From assembly GCF_004331035.1 (NCBI RefSeq), contig NZ_SJNT01000001.1, forward strand, positions 186,034-250,033: 64,000 nt of DNA. The letters are read 5' to 3'. Positions 8,570-17,941 of the stretch are shown here, one piece after another. Numbering within the stretch: the first letter of the stretch is position 1; each line of letters begins with the position of its first letter. The notes beneath the pieces are model-generated. The model worked only from the letters and a program-made list of their open reading frames with translations. It had not been told where the DNA came from and searched no databases. Position numbers and translations under genes: made by a program. Source of the DNA: Acinetobacter sp. ANC 4910. GTDB lineage: Bacteria; Pseudomonadota; Gammaproteobacteria; Pseudomonadales; Moraxellaceae.

Positions 8570-10582
8570 CTAAATCCACAATGACACAACAAGATCAATT
8601 AACTTGATGACAATAAACGGAAAAATGACCCCACCAACTCCATAAATCAGCATATTGCGGCGTAACAATTGCAACGCACTGGCAGGTTTGAATTGAACAC
8701 CTTTGAGGGCCAATGGAATCAGCATTGGAATAATCAAGGCATTAAAAATCAAAGCGGAAATCACCGCGCTACTTGGGCTACTGAGTTGCAAAATATTCAA
8801 CACACTAAGCTCAGGAATCGCTACCGCAAACAAGGCAGGTAAGATAACAAAATACTTGGAGACGTCATTTGCCAATGAAAAAGTGGTTAACGCGCCACGG
8901 GTGATGAGTTGCTGCTTACCAATTTCGACCACGTCTAGCAATTTGGTTGGATCTGAATCCAAGTCCACCATATTGCCTGCTTCTTTGGCTGCTTGAGTAC
9001 CTGAGTTCATGGCTAAACCAATATCTGCCTGCGCCAAGGCAGGTGCATCGTTGGTACCATCACCCACCATTGCGACCAATTTCCCTGCTGCTTGCTCATT
9101 ACGAATACAAGCCAATTTGTCCTCAGGTCTCGCCTCCGCAATATAGTCATCCACCCCTGCTTCAGCCGCAATCGCAGCCGCAGTTAGTGGGTTGTCTCCC
9201 GTGACCATAATGGTTTTGATGCCCATCTCACGTAGCAGCGCAAAGCGTTCTTTAATACCTTGTTTGATCACATCCGAAAGTTCAATCACGCCTAAAATAT
9301 TGTGATTCGAAGCCACCACCAATGGCGTTGCACCTTTCGAAGCGACTTGTTCTACCCGAGTTTTCAGCTCAATATTGTCCTTAATTTCTTGATGGGTAAA
9401 ATGAAGAATGGCATCGACAGCTCCCTTACGAATCGTTTGTCCTGTGACTAAATCCACACCCGATAACCGTGTTGAGGCGCTAAACTGAATGAATTCGGCA
9501 TCTTTTGGCTCTTGGATACTTTCACCTAACTCTTTCCCAAGGCTGATGACCGACTTCCCTTCAGGCGTTGGATCGGCAAAAGAAGTGAGCATTGCTGCTT
9601 GGCGTAACTCACTTGGTGTCACACCTGCCAATGGATAAAAAGCAGTGGCTTGGCGATCTCCATAGGTGATCGTGCCTGTTTTATCCAACAACAACACATC
9701 AATATCACCCGCAACTTCAACCGCTTTCCCTGATTTTGCTAAGACATTGGCTTTTAAAGCACGGTTCATTCCCGCAATCCCAATCGCAGGCAACAAGCCG
9801 CCAATCGTGGTTGGAATCAAACAGACCAATAGTGCAATCAGTAAGACCACACTGATTTTGATCCCGACCATTGAACCAATAACAGGTAAGGTCAGCACCA
9901 CTACAATAAAAGTGATGGTCATAATATTCAGTAAGATACTGAGTGCGATCTCATTCGGTGTTTTCTGGCGATTAGCACCTTCTACCAAGGCAATCATGCG
10001 GTCTAAAAAGCTATGCCCTGCTTCATTACTGACTCGAATAATAATTTCATCTGACAAAACCTTAGTCCCACCAATCACACCTGAACGGTCGGTATTGGCT
10101 TCACGCAGTACGGGCGCAGATTCACCTGTAACGGCTGATTCATTGATGGTCGCAAAACCTTGAATAATCTCACCATCCGCAGGAACAATTTCACCTGCTT
10201 TGACAATGACGAGATCATCTTTTTTCAGTATATTTGCAGAAATCACAGTCGGCACAGCATTCAGATCGGCAATACGATTTGCAGTTAAGTTTTCACGTGC
10301 CTGACGTAAAGATGCAGCTTGTCCGCGGCCTTTGGCTTCTGCAACCGCCTCGGCATAATTGGCAAATAAGACCGTGACCAATAAAATCAAGCTCAGGACT
10401 AAACCAAAACCTAAACTGGCATTACCCATCAAAGTCGCAATAAGGGTTAAAATTGTTCCCACCCACACACATGCCATCACTGGATTTTTAAAAGCGTGTT
10501 GAGGCAGCAATTTATGGAAAGTTTGCTGAATAATTTCTTTATTCAAGATATCCATCTGTTGTGTCGCATTTGAATGTTTCAT
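8570..10582 (-). CDS. kdpB: KdpB, catalytic P-type ATPase subunit of the K+ pump
   Basis: A 670-residue P-type ATPase that hydrolyses ATP to drive K+ uptake through KdpA. It shows TGES in the actuator domain (INESAVTGESAPV), the phosphorylation motif DKTGTITYGDRQ, the hinge motif MVGDGTNDAPALAQADIGLA, and membrane helices at both ends. I chose the start at 10582 (MKHSNATQQ), preceded by TGGAGCAACAACA. An in-frame start further upstream would overlap the kdpA 3' end and adds residues unlike the family. The gap to kdpA is 16 bp. Confidence 0.96.
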   Translation of the reverse strand: MKHSNATQQMDILNKEIIQQTFHKLLPQHAFKNPVMACVWVGTILTLIATLMGNASLGFGLVLSLILLVTVLFANYAEAVAEAKGRGQAASLRQARENLTANRIADLNAVPTVISANILKKDDLVIVKAGEIVPADGEIIQGFATINESAVTGESAPVLREANTDRSGVIGGTKVLSDEIIIRVSNEAGHSFLDRMIALVEGANRQKTPNEIALSILLNIMTITFIVVVLTLPVIGSMVGIKISVVLLIALLVCLIPTTIGGLLPAIGIAGMNRALKANVLAKSGKAVEVAGDIDVLLLDKTGTITYGDRQATAFYPLAGVTPSELRQAAMLTSFADPTPEGKSVISLGKELGESIQEPKDAEFIQFSASTRLSGVDLVTGQTIRKGAVDAILHFTHQEIKDNIELKTRVEQVASKGATPLVVASNHNILGVIELSDVIKQGIKERFALLREMGIKTIMVTGDNPLTAAAIAAEAGVDDYIAEARPEDKLACIRNEQAAGKLVAMVGDGTNDAPALAQADIGLAMNSGTQAAKEAGNMVDLDSDPTKLLDVVEIGKQQLITRGALTTFSLANDVSKYFVILPALFAVAIPELSVLNILQLSSPSSAVISALIFNALIIPMLIPLALKGVQFKPASALQLLRRNMLIYGVGGVIFPFIVIKLIDLVVSLWI

Positions 10583-10598
10583 TGTTGTTGCTCCACGC

Positions 10599-12308
10599 TT
10601 AAACTTTGATCGACAAATAGTCAGCAATTGGCCCAATCACCAACACTGGCATGAATTGCAACAAGGTCAGAATCAGCACGATCCCAATTAAGGTCAACGC
10701 AAAGGTTGGCGATTCAATCTGTAAAGCTCCTTTGCTTTCTGCTGCTTGCGGTTTGGTTGCTAAACTCACAGCAATCAAAATAGGGATGATCAACACGCTA
10801 TAACGGCCTGCCAATAAAGCGACACTGGCACTCAGATTCCACCATAAAGTGTTATCGCCTAAGCCTTCAAAACCCGAACCATTATTGGCATAAGCAGAAA
10901 CATACTCATAAAACACTTGGCTAATGCCATGAAAAGCTGGATTTGAATTCCCTGTAATGGATGGGAATGCAATGGCGATGGCCGTCAAACCAAGAATCAC
11001 CACAGGTTGTAAGAGAATCACCAGCGCCAATAACTTAATTTCAGTCACTTCAATTTTTCGCCCAAACAATTCAGGGGTACGTCCTGTCATCAAACCTGCG
11101 ATAAATACCGCCAGAAATAGATAAATAAAGAACTGTAATAGACCGCAACCAATCCCGCCCCAAATGGCATTGATCAGCATATTGCACAGTTCAACCAGTC
11201 CAGTGAGTGGTGAAGCCGAATCATGCATCATATTGACTGAGCCGTTATTCACTTGTGTGGTCAGGCTTCCCCATAGTGCGGATGCCTCAGCACCAAAGCG
11301 AGTTTCCTTACCCTCCATCAAAGCCGTATTTGGAATTAGCGAAGATTGTTCAGTCCACAGAGTGAATAGCGTTGAAGATAGAGACATCAACAACATGGTT
11401 CCAAAAATCATCCACATGAGTTTTTTACGTTGAATAAAGCGCCCAACCATGAACACCGCAGAGAGTGGAATCAGTAAAATCGCGATCATCTCAATCACAT
11501 TGGACAATGGGGTAGGATTTTCTAAAGGCACACTACTGTTGGGCCCATACCAGCCACCGCCATTACTACCGAGTTGTTTAATCGCCACCATCGGTGCAAC
11601 GGGACCCAATGGAATATGTTGAGTTTTGACTTCTGTGCTTTGCTCTAAGACTTGCACTGTTGGACCCGCAGATAATGTTGCAGGGACGCCTTGAAAAGTG
11701 AGCAGCAAAGAAAAAATAAATCCTAAAGGAATGAAGAATCGAAATAAGGGGCGGATGATATCCATCCAATAATTGCCCAGATTAATACGATTCCATTTGT
11801 TTTGATCTGAGTCTTCTGCTTGAGCTGATTGTAAAAATAATGCTCTTAACATGGCGACCAGTAAGGCAAGTCCCATAATTGGCGACAAATATTGCAATCC
11901 TACAATCAAGGTCATTTGTGATAGATAAGACAGTTGCGCTTGCCCCGAATAATGCTGTTGGTTGGTATTGGTCAGGAAGGAAATGGTGGTGTGTAAAGCC
12001 AAGTCCCAATTCATATTGGGAATATGATCAGGATTCAAAGGTAACCATGCCTGTGTCATCAAGATTGTGACGCTTGCTCCAAGCAACAGAACATTACTCA
12101 GAACAAAAGCACCCAAATATTGCCGCCAGTTCATACCACTGCGCTTGACACCGAGCACAGCATAGATCGGTTGTTCGATCCATTTAAACAAAGCGTCGCT
12201 TTTCATTGGTTTGGCTTGCATGACATCCGCAAGATAAGCACCAAGCGGATAAGCCAACAGCAATGAAAGGACAAATACAGTAATAAATTCCCACATAGCA
12301 AATGCCAT
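10599..12308 (-). CDS. kdpA: KdpA, K+-binding and translocating subunit
   Basis: A 569-residue polytopic protein of the KdpA family, related to the Trk/Ktr K+ channels. Selectivity-loop and family motifs visible include TISFLTNTNQQHYSGQ, QLGSNGGGWYGPNSSVPLEN and YEYVSAYANNGSGFEGL. It is the first gene of kdpABCDE. The start could be 12308 (MAFAMWEF) or 12296 (MWEF); no clear Shine-Dalgarno sequence decides. No kdpF-like small ORF was found upstream. Confidence 0.95.
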   Translation of the reverse strand: MAFAMWEFITVFVLSLLLAYPLGAYLADVMQAKPMKSDALFKWIEQPIYAVLGVKRSGMNWRQYLGAFVLSNVLLLGASVTILMTQAWLPLNPDHIPNMNWDLALHTTISFLTNTNQQHYSGQAQLSYLSQMTLIVGLQYLSPIMGLALLVAMLRALFLQSAQAEDSDQNKWNRINLGNYWMDIIRPLFRFFIPLGFIFSLLLTFQGVPATLSAGPTVQVLEQSTEVKTQHIPLGPVAPMVAIKQLGSNGGGWYGPNSSVPLENPTPLSNVIEMIAILLIPLSAVFMVGRFIQRKKLMWMIFGTMLLMSLSSTLFTLWTEQSSLIPNTALMEGKETRFGAEASALWGSLTTQVNNGSVNMMHDSASPLTGLVELCNMLINAIWGGIGCGLLQFFIYLFLAVFIAGLMTGRTPELFGRKIEVTEIKLLALVILLQPVVILGLTAIAIAFPSITGNSNPAFHGISQVFYEYVSAYANNGSGFEGLGDNTLWWNLSASVALLAGRYSVLIIPILIAVSLATKPQAAESKGALQIESPTFALTLIGIVLILTLLQFMPVLVIGPIADYLSIKV

Positions 12309-12343
12309 TTAAAAATAGGTCAGCTTTAGTATGGAAATTAAGG

Positions 12344-12395
12344 GCGTAAATTCTCTATATTGAAAAACGAGTGGCGCGTAAATTTTGCGTAAATT
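12344..12395 (-). promoter_or_regulatory. Candidate kdp promoter with three GCGTAAATT repeats
   Basis: GCGTAAATT occurs on the plus strand at 12344-12352, 12376-12384 and 12387-12395, 36 bp or more upstream of the kdpA start. On the minus strand, TTTACG and TATAGA spaced 17 bp could serve as -35 and -10, with the middle repeat overlapping the -35. KdpE binding sites are expected here by analogy with other kdp operons; identification of the repeat as that site is inference. Confidence 0.45.
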
Positions 12396-12701
12396 TTTTA
12401 AATACCCAAAATTATGGATATAAAATTAACATGAAAAAATAAGAAGATACCCTCAATTGTGTGGCCACCAGCAAAGTGTATAACTTGAGTCCTGACAAGC
12501 TAATGCTCTTAATATTATGTAGGATTGGTGATTGCTCGCTGAACGTGAAATATTTGAAGTCAGATATCAACAAGCGTAATAAACCTAATTTATTCTCAAA
12601 TATCTACTCATATATATTCATCACTTTAACGCAAACTTATTCATGCCTGAAATACCAGAACATGAATAAGTTTGCTAAAAGCTTCCCGTATTTTTTAAGA
12701 T
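12396..12701. other. Intergenic region between kdpA promoter and the aldolase gene
   Basis: No convincing gene is seen. A 106-codon plus-strand frame over 12461-12781 overlaps the aldolase 3' end antisense and has unlikely composition. The notable structure is the perfect inverted repeat at 12631-12675. Confidence 0.4.
12631..12675. repeat. Perfect 15-bp inverted repeat
   Basis: GCAAACTTATTCATG (12631-12645) is exactly reverse-complemented by CATGAATAAGTTTGC (12661-12675) across a 15-bp spacer. It lies 26 bp past the stop codon of the minus-strand aldolase gene and could act as its transcript-end hairpin, but no T-run follows on that strand. A protein-binding site is the alternative. Confidence 0.6.
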
Positions 12702-13481
12702 TTATGAACAGTATTCATCATGCTGGTTTTCAATCAGAGAAAGCGCAGCATTCCATGCTTTCAACATCACCACTTCAATAATTTCGCTTTCAAATTGTTG
12801 AGTGGTATGTTGGCGTACGGCTTCTGATGGAAAATGTAATTCTGAGCCACCTGCCATCGCTTTAATTTGTGCTTGGCAAGCGCGCTCTAAGAAATAGATT
12901 TCATGGAAAGCACGCTGAATACTATCACCCACGGTTAATAGACCATGATTACGTAAAATCATGGCACGGTTTTGACCCAAATCTTTTACCAAGCGCTCAC
13001 GTTCTTCTGTGCACAATGCCACGCCTTCATATTCGTGATAGCTCACTTTGTTATAGAATTTTAAGGCATGTTGAGAAAGTGGCAATAATCCATGTTTCTG
13101 AGCAGAAACTGCAATACCATCCGCAGTGTGAGTATGAATGACACAATGCACATCTTTACGTGCATGATGAATGGCTGAATGAATCACAAAGCCAGCGGTA
13201 TTGACCATTTTACCTTGGTCATAATCTGCAACAGTATTACCGTCATAATCAATTTTCACCAAATGAGAAGCTGTCATTTTTTCAAATGGAATACCATATT
13301 GATTAATGAGGAAATGACCTTCTTCGTTGGGCACACGTAGACTGATGTGCGTATCAATTAAATCCGTCATACGGAAATGTGCAATTAAGCGGTATAACCC
13401 TGCAAGTTGGCAACGTGCTTCCCATTCCGTTGCAGATACGACATCTTTTAGACTTTTCATTGCTTGTAAACTTGTCATCAC
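12702..13481 (-). CDS. Class II aldolase/adducin-family protein
   Basis: A 259-residue single-domain protein of the class II aldolase/adducin fold. Zinc-ligand histidines appear in CVIHTHTADGIAVS, and the family motif ILRNHGLLTVGD is present. Relatives include fuculose-phosphate and ribulose-phosphate aldolases/epimerases and many enzymes of unknown substrate. This one resembles the group often seen in Proteobacteria beside unrelated genes, so the substrate cannot be assigned. It is monocistronic. Two adjacent ATGs start the frame; the second (MTSLQAMKS) could equally be used. Confidence 0.85.
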   Translation of the reverse strand: MMTSLQAMKSLKDVVSATEWEARCQLAGLYRLIAHFRMTDLIDTHISLRVPNEEGHFLINQYGIPFEKMTASHLVKIDYDGNTVADYDQGKMVNTAGFVIHSAIHHARKDVHCVIHTHTADGIAVSAQKHGLLPLSQHALKFYNKVSYHEYEGVALCTEERERLVKDLGQNRAMILRNHGLLTVGDSIQRAFHEIYFLERACQAQIKAMAGGSELHFPSEAVRQHTTQQFESEIIEVVMLKAWNAALSLIENQHDEYCS

Positions 13482-13966
13482 TTAATCCCTGTTTTATATC
13501 GCTGACGCATACTTGAGTAAATTAGAAAAAATCGTGTCAAACCATTATTTTGAAATAAGGTTTGTCATGTATGCTTTCATTTACCTCATCTTAAAATGAA
13601 TCTCTCGTTTCTTCGTCATTTCAGCATCTGTCCATCGACACTTTTATGGCTTATATCAGAAACAATTCATTCTTAAAAAACATTCTTTACCATCCATTTC
13701 TTTGAGTCTTGAACGATTCTGCTATTTTTAAAGCTATTAATGTCTTTAAATGAACGTAGTCATCCAACGTCTGCTTAGCGTGGGCTCAACGCATACTGAT
13801 TTTATGTGAATATAAATTAGGCTTTATCCCTTAATAGCAAAACAAAACATCCACCTTTATTTCTTTAAATTTTAAAAGCTAATGTCTAAAACAGAGCCAG
13901 AAAATTGCTGCGGAATCATTTACATGTTAAAAATAAAAGACTTTATAATTTTATATATGAATCCAA
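13482..13966. other. Long AT-rich intergenic region
   Basis: This 485-bp gap separates the divergent aldolase and metallo-hydrolase genes and must carry their promoters. I see no ORF with coding character, no clear hairpin and no repeat. Confidence 0.4.
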
Positions 13967-14935
13967 ATGAATAAATATATTGCTGCGACTTTCATCTGCA
14001 CAAGTTTGATCAGCCATGCTGCATTTGCCACTTCACCTCCCGCACCAATTCAACAGCAAAAACAAATCGCAGGCTATTACCAATATCAAGCGGGTGACGT
14101 GCAAATCACAGCCCTGCTCGATGGCACCAATTTCATGTCACCGAAGCTATTTCAAAATCTTCCAGAAAAAGAAGTGCATGCCATTTTAAAGAAATATGCT
14201 GCCGACCAAGCCAAAGGCGTACAAACCTCCATCAATGCCTTTTTGGTCAATACAGGCAATTCACTGGTTTTAGTGGATAGTGGTGCAGCAAGCTGTTTTG
14301 GCACACATTTAGGTTCAGTTTTAAACAACTTAAAAGCATCTGGCTATCAACCAGAACAAGTCGATACCATTTTACTGACCCACCTACACCCAGACCATGT
14401 CTGTGGAATTAGTCAAAATGGCGTTGCCAACTTCCCCAATGCCACAGTGTATGTATCGAATGATGAAGCCAACTATTGGCTAAACCCGAAACAAATCGAC
14501 AAAATTCCTAAAGATAAACAAGCTGGTTATGTCGGCACTGTGGAAAAAATTAAGCAAGCCATAGCCCCTTATCAAGCCAAACAACGCTTCAAAACCTACA
14601 CGTTGGGCGATGAGATTCAGGGCTTTAAAGTGATGAATACTGCGGGGCATACACCGGGACATTTTAGCTATGCGCTAAAAACCAAAGATGAGACGGTGGT
14701 GTTTATTGGCGATATTGTACACTCGCATACGGTGCAGTTCGACAAACCAGAAACAGCGATTGATTATGATATCGACCCGAAAAAGGCAGTGCAAACTCGC
14801 TTAAAACAATTTGCTGCATATGCAAAAGATGGACAAACCATTGCAGCACCGCATTTACCTTTTCCCGGAATTGGACACATCTATTCAGCAGATGGAAAAA
14901 GTTATCAGTGGATTCCTGTGCATTTTCAGGATTAA
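13967..14935 (+). CDS. Secreted metallo-beta-lactamase-fold hydrolase
   Basis: A 322-residue protein with a classical signal peptide (MNKYIAATFICTSLISHAAFA, cut about residue 21), so periplasmic or exported. The zinc-binding motif LTHLHPDHVCG gives H139, H141, D143 and H144. Further ligands are likely in the His of NTAGHTPGHFSYA and in FIGDIVHSH. The fold is shared by lactonases, glyoxalase II and beta-lactamases. The HLHPDH motif and length resemble lactonase-like (quorum-quenching type) enzymes, but substrate cannot be fixed from sequence. It is a single gene followed by a strong terminator. Confidence 0.88.
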   Translation: MNKYIAATFICTSLISHAAFATSPPAPIQQQKQIAGYYQYQAGDVQITALLDGTNFMSPKLFQNLPEKEVHAILKKYAADQAKGVQTSINAFLVNTGNSLVLVDSGAASCFGTHLGSVLNNLKASGYQPEQVDTILLTHLHPDHVCGISQNGVANFPNATVYVSNDEANYWLNPKQIDKIPKDKQAGYVGTVEKIKQAIAPYQAKQRFKTYTLGDEIQGFKVMNTAGHTPGHFSYALKTKDETVVFIGDIVHSHTVQFDKPETAIDYDIDPKKAVQTRLKQFAAYAKDGQTIAAPHLPFPGIGHIYSADGKSYQWIPVHFQD

Positions 14936-15032
14936 CTCTTAAATAAGCCTTCTTCCGTTGGGATAAATAATACTATTCCAAAAGGGCTGAGAATGAAAAA
15001 TCATCCCCCTATAAGCAGGTTGAATCATAAAA

Positions 15033-15060
15033 ATCCCCTCATGCGAGGGGATTATTTTTT
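15033..15060. terminator. Bidirectional hairpin terminator
   Basis: ATCCCCTC-atgc-GAGGGGAT forms an 8-bp stem with A/T runs on both sides (ends ATTATTTTTT), placed between the convergent hydrolase and DUF799 lipoprotein genes. It overlaps the last two bases of the lipoprotein stop codon. Confidence 0.88.
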
Positions 15061-15739
15061 ACTGCTGTGGGCTCATCGAATTTTGTACGAAATTCGGAGA
15101 ACGCGGCCCATATAATAAACCTTTCTGCTGTACCAACTGCGGAGCATATAACTGCGTACTCACACTGTTAGAAAGCATATAAGCTTTATCCGATAAGTGA
15201 TTTGAAATTTGGTCAATCAAAGCACCAACCAACATCCCCACCAAACCCGCGTTGCTATTATTATTGGCCTGTTGGATTTTTTCCTGACCTTCCCATAATA
15301 ATACTCCCGTTTTTAAATCCACCAATTTTGCCTCGACCGCGACGGTCGAAACGGATTGAATCACCTGATACTTAGAACCATATTCTTTGACTTTGATATA
15401 CAGTGCAGCATCCGCTCCAAAAATTTCATTAAGTTTTTGAATTGGAATTTGCTGTGCATCATAACCATTGGTTACGCCATTTTCTTTAAATAGCGTATCC
15501 ACCACAGAAATGGGAAACACGTAATAACCAGCTTCTGCCACAGGTAAAGTTACGGTAGACCAATATCCATAGGTTGCCCGTGTATCGGGTGACTCATTTA
15601 CAGGCGGCAATACCAAAATAGATTTTGGCATATTGGCATGATATACAGATAAGTCACGTTTACTTTTTGGTGCCGTAACACACCCCGTAAGCAAGATCGC
15701 TGCAAGCCCAAGTACGCATAGTTTTTTCAAATTTTTCAC
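15059..15739 (-). CDS. DUF799 (GNA1162-type) lipoprotein
   Basis: A 226-residue protein with a lipoprotein signal (AAILLTGC, Cys about 20). Motifs match DUF799, for example KSILVLPPVNESPDT and GADAALYIKVKEYG. Neisserial GNA1162 is the known surface/periplasmic member, structurally related to TolB-like N-terminal and LpoB domains. It starts with GTG overlapping the upstream DUF4810 stop by four bases (GTGA), so translation is coupled. It is the third gene of a CsgG-DUF4810-DUF799 operon conserved in many Proteobacteria, probably forming an outer-membrane lipoprotein assembly of unknown role. Confidence 0.88.
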   Translation of the reverse strand: MKNLKKLCVLGLAAILLTGCVTAPKSKRDLSVYHANMPKSILVLPPVNESPDTRATYGYWSTVTLPVAEAGYYVFPISVVDTLFKENGVTNGYDAQQIPIQKLNEIFGADAALYIKVKEYGSKYQVIQSVSTVAVEAKLVDLKTGVLLWEGQEKIQQANNNSNAGLVGMLVGALIDQISNHLSDKAYMLSNSVSTQLYAPQLVQQKGLLYGPRSPNFVQNSMSPQQ

Positions 15740-16113
15740 TTCGCACCCCCAACAGCAGATTGAGCGGTCATTTTTTTCAAAAGACGATCCATTAATACTG
15801 CCGACTCTGGGTAGGTTTGGCGTTCAAGCTCAAAATACTGAACGGCACGTGGCCCATTATTGATATTTAGGTTCAATAAACCCAAATGTGCATACAAGCC
15901 CGGTGGCACTGCTGCATTTTTGGCTTTGGCTTTTTCAATATCTTTTTCGAGTTTGCCAATCTGTTCTTGTGGAGACGTCTTTTCTGGCAGACTCAACATC
16001 AAATAAGTTTGCTGCGGGTATTCGCCCCAGCTGTAGAGTGTTTTTGGCGCTGAAACACAGCCCACCAAAGTCATGGTGCAGATTGCACCTAAAACTAATA
16101 CGATTTTTTTCAT
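15736..16113 (-). CDS. DUF4810 lipoprotein
   Basis: A 125-residue lipoprotein with a lipobox at TMTLVGC and a short TPR-like helical region (GLYAHLGLLNLNINNGPRAV, FELERQTYPESA). I chose the ATG at 16113 (MKKIVLVLG) because it supplies a proper signal peptide and clears the csgG-like stop by 13 bp. The longer frame to 16185 would overlap that gene. It is the middle gene of the CsgG-DUF4810-DUF799 operon, and its stop overlaps the next start. Confidence 0.87.
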   Translation of the reverse strand: MKKIVLVLGAICTMTLVGCVSAPKTLYSWGEYPQQTYLMLSLPEKTSPQEQIGKLEKDIEKAKAKNAAVPPGLYAHLGLLNLNINNGPRAVQYFELERQTYPESAVLMDRLLKKMTAQSAVGGAK

Positions 16114-16126
16114 TGATTCAAACCAA

Positions 16127-16798
16127 TTACTGCACAGACCACTTATTGGTTTGAATATCCAACACCAAATTATTGACCGCTTCACGTACAGCCAAATCTA
16201 ATACTTTACCGTTTAAAGTTGAATCATATGAAGCGGTAGAACCAAAACCTAAAATTTCACGTTCGCTCAGTGCATACTCACCTGCACCTTGCACAGAGTG
16301 GACAATTTCTGCTGTTTTCACATCCACAATATTTAAGTTCACTTTGGCATAAGCAATTTGGGTTTTACCACGGCCCAATATGCCAAAAAGCTGATGATCG
16401 CCGACTTCTTTACGACCAAATTCAGACACGTCACCTGTTAATACATAACGTGCGCCTTTAATGGCTTGAGAAGATTTGGTGAAGCCAGCTTCTTGTTGTA
16501 ATTCAGCAAGGTTGTCACGGTTTAGGACAGAGAAATAGCCTGATTGCTGTAAATGCGTTTCTAAAATGGTTTTCGCTTGACCACCTAAACGGTCAACATT
16601 GTCTGAAAAAATGCCCCGCATGTAGCTCGAGCGGTTGTCAAATTTCCCTACAGAAACAGGGGTTTTAGTTCCAGTGTATTTGACTGTCGCCACTGCCGCT
16701 GTCACTTGTGGAGCTTGAATTGTTTTTGAGGTTTCTGTTGTTGAACAGGCAGATAATGTTAAAGCACTAAATACTGCTGTAAAAATAATTTTTTTCAA
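16127..16798 (-). CDS. CsgG/HfaB-family outer-membrane lipoprotein
   Basis: A 223-residue CsgG-family protein with lipobox LTLSAC (Cys about 18). Family features include PVSVGKFDNRSSYMRG, GARYVLTGDVSEFGRK and the C-terminal DLAVREAVNNLVLDI. True CsgG forms the curli secretion pore, but no csgA/B/E/F genes are nearby, so a curli role is not supported. It is first in an operon with DUF4810 and DUF799 lipoproteins, and a shared envelope function is inferred. Confidence 0.88.
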   Translation of the reverse strand: MKKIIFTAVFSALTLSACSTTETSKTIQAPQVTAAVATVKYTGTKTPVSVGKFDNRSSYMRGIFSDNVDRLGGQAKTILETHLQQSGYFSVLNRDNLAELQQEAGFTKSSQAIKGARYVLTGDVSEFGRKEVGDHQLFGILGRGKTQIAYAKVNLNIVDVKTAEIVHSVQGAGEYALSEREILGFGSTASYDSTLNGKVLDLAVREAVNNLVLDIQTNKWSVQ

Positions 16799-16895
16799 GA
16801 GTTATCCCACTGATATTTATTAAAAATCAGTGGAATTATAACAAGTTACATTCTGGTTACATATACAAAATTAAATATTGTTGTTCTAAAAGGTA

Positions 16896-17519
16896 TTACT
16901 TCATTCCAAAAATAAGTTTTAACCCAAGTAAAGTCATCACCCCACCCGCTACACGGTCAAAAATAGCTTTCGATTTTAAATAAACTTTACGTGGGCCTTC
17001 TGCCGATAAAGCAACCGCAACCAGTGAATACCAACCTGCATCAATAAAGAAACACAGCATAGGTAATACAACATAGAAATAGGTAGGAATATCTTTCGGC
17101 AATAAAGCCGTGAAAATACTCGCCAACACAATCGCAATTTTCGGGTTACTCATTTGTGTAATTAACCCCAATCGGTACGCTTGTTTATAGCTCATTGGAG
17201 CTGCTTCACCATTCGTGGTTTCCATTGGCTCCTTAGCATGCTTAATAATTTTAAATGCCAGCCAAAGTAAATAGATACCGCCACAGATTTTTAAAGCGAG
17301 ATACGCCGAAGGCACTGCCAATAGAATAGCTTGCAAACCCATTACCGCCAATAAACCGAACAACGCGGCGCCTGTTCCTGTGCCCAATGCGGTAAACAAA
17401 CCGTGTTTACGCGAAATCGCAATTGAGTTTTTCGCCACATAAATAAAGGTTGGCCCGGGGCTAATTGCACCTAACATTAAAGCTAAGGTAATTGAACCTA
17501 ATATAATGAGCGATTCCAA
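16896..17519 (-). CDS. LysE/RhtB-family exporter
   Basis: A 207-residue membrane protein with about six helices and the family motif GAISPGPTFIYVAKNSI near the N terminus, plus QMSNPKIAIVLASIF. Members export amino acids such as threonine, homoserine, lysine or leucine. The substrate is not deducible here. It stands alone, 97 bp from the csgG-like gene start. Confidence 0.9.
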   Translation of the reverse strand: MESLIILGSITLALMLGAISPGPTFIYVAKNSIAISRKHGLFTALGTGTGAALFGLLAVMGLQAILLAVPSAYLALKICGGIYLLWLAFKIIKHAKEPMETTNGEAAPMSYKQAYRLGLITQMSNPKIAIVLASIFTALLPKDIPTYFYVVLPMLCFFIDAGWYSLVAVALSAEGPRKVYLKSKAIFDRVAGGVMTLLGLKLIFGMK

Positions 17520-17941
17520 AGAGCACCTCGATGCATTGGGATAAAAATGGGTGCATCATTTTAGACAAAATTTGCACCAAAACCTATCAAAAAATATGCT
17601 TAGCACAATAAAAAATGCTTTAAATCGCATAATCCAAATGGATTCAGTTATGTTCAAGGTTATTATTTAAATACACCTGTAAAGTATTTCAAGAACGCCT
17701 AAAAGACGGGCTTAATTAGAGCAATTATTCAATATAATATTTATTATCATACATTTAGAATTATACCACATGAATTTTTCATTGTAATTTGATAACTTTT
17801 TTCTCCATAAAAACTTTTTTTTGATCAAAATTTCACATTAAATTTTCACATTTTTTTCATAGTATTTTTACACGCACAATCACATACTAAAAACATGGTT
17901 TTATTTTACTTTCTGATAAAAATGATACAAGAGGGTTCATC
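17520..17941. other. AT-rich divergent intergenic region
   Basis: This 422-bp region lies between the divergent exporter and oleate hydratase genes. It is strongly AT-rich, with AGAGGG upstream of the hydratase ATG as ribosome-binding site. No small ORF or recognisable operator is visible. Confidence 0.4.

Noticed and set aside
12309..12340. kdpF gene upstream of kdpA
   Set aside because: No small hydrophobic frame with start codon and ribosome-binding site is present there.
12461..12781. 106-codon plus-strand frame upstream of the aldolase 3' end
   Set aside because: It lacks a good start region, crosses the perfect inverted repeat and runs antisense into the aldolase gene; composition is not protein-like.
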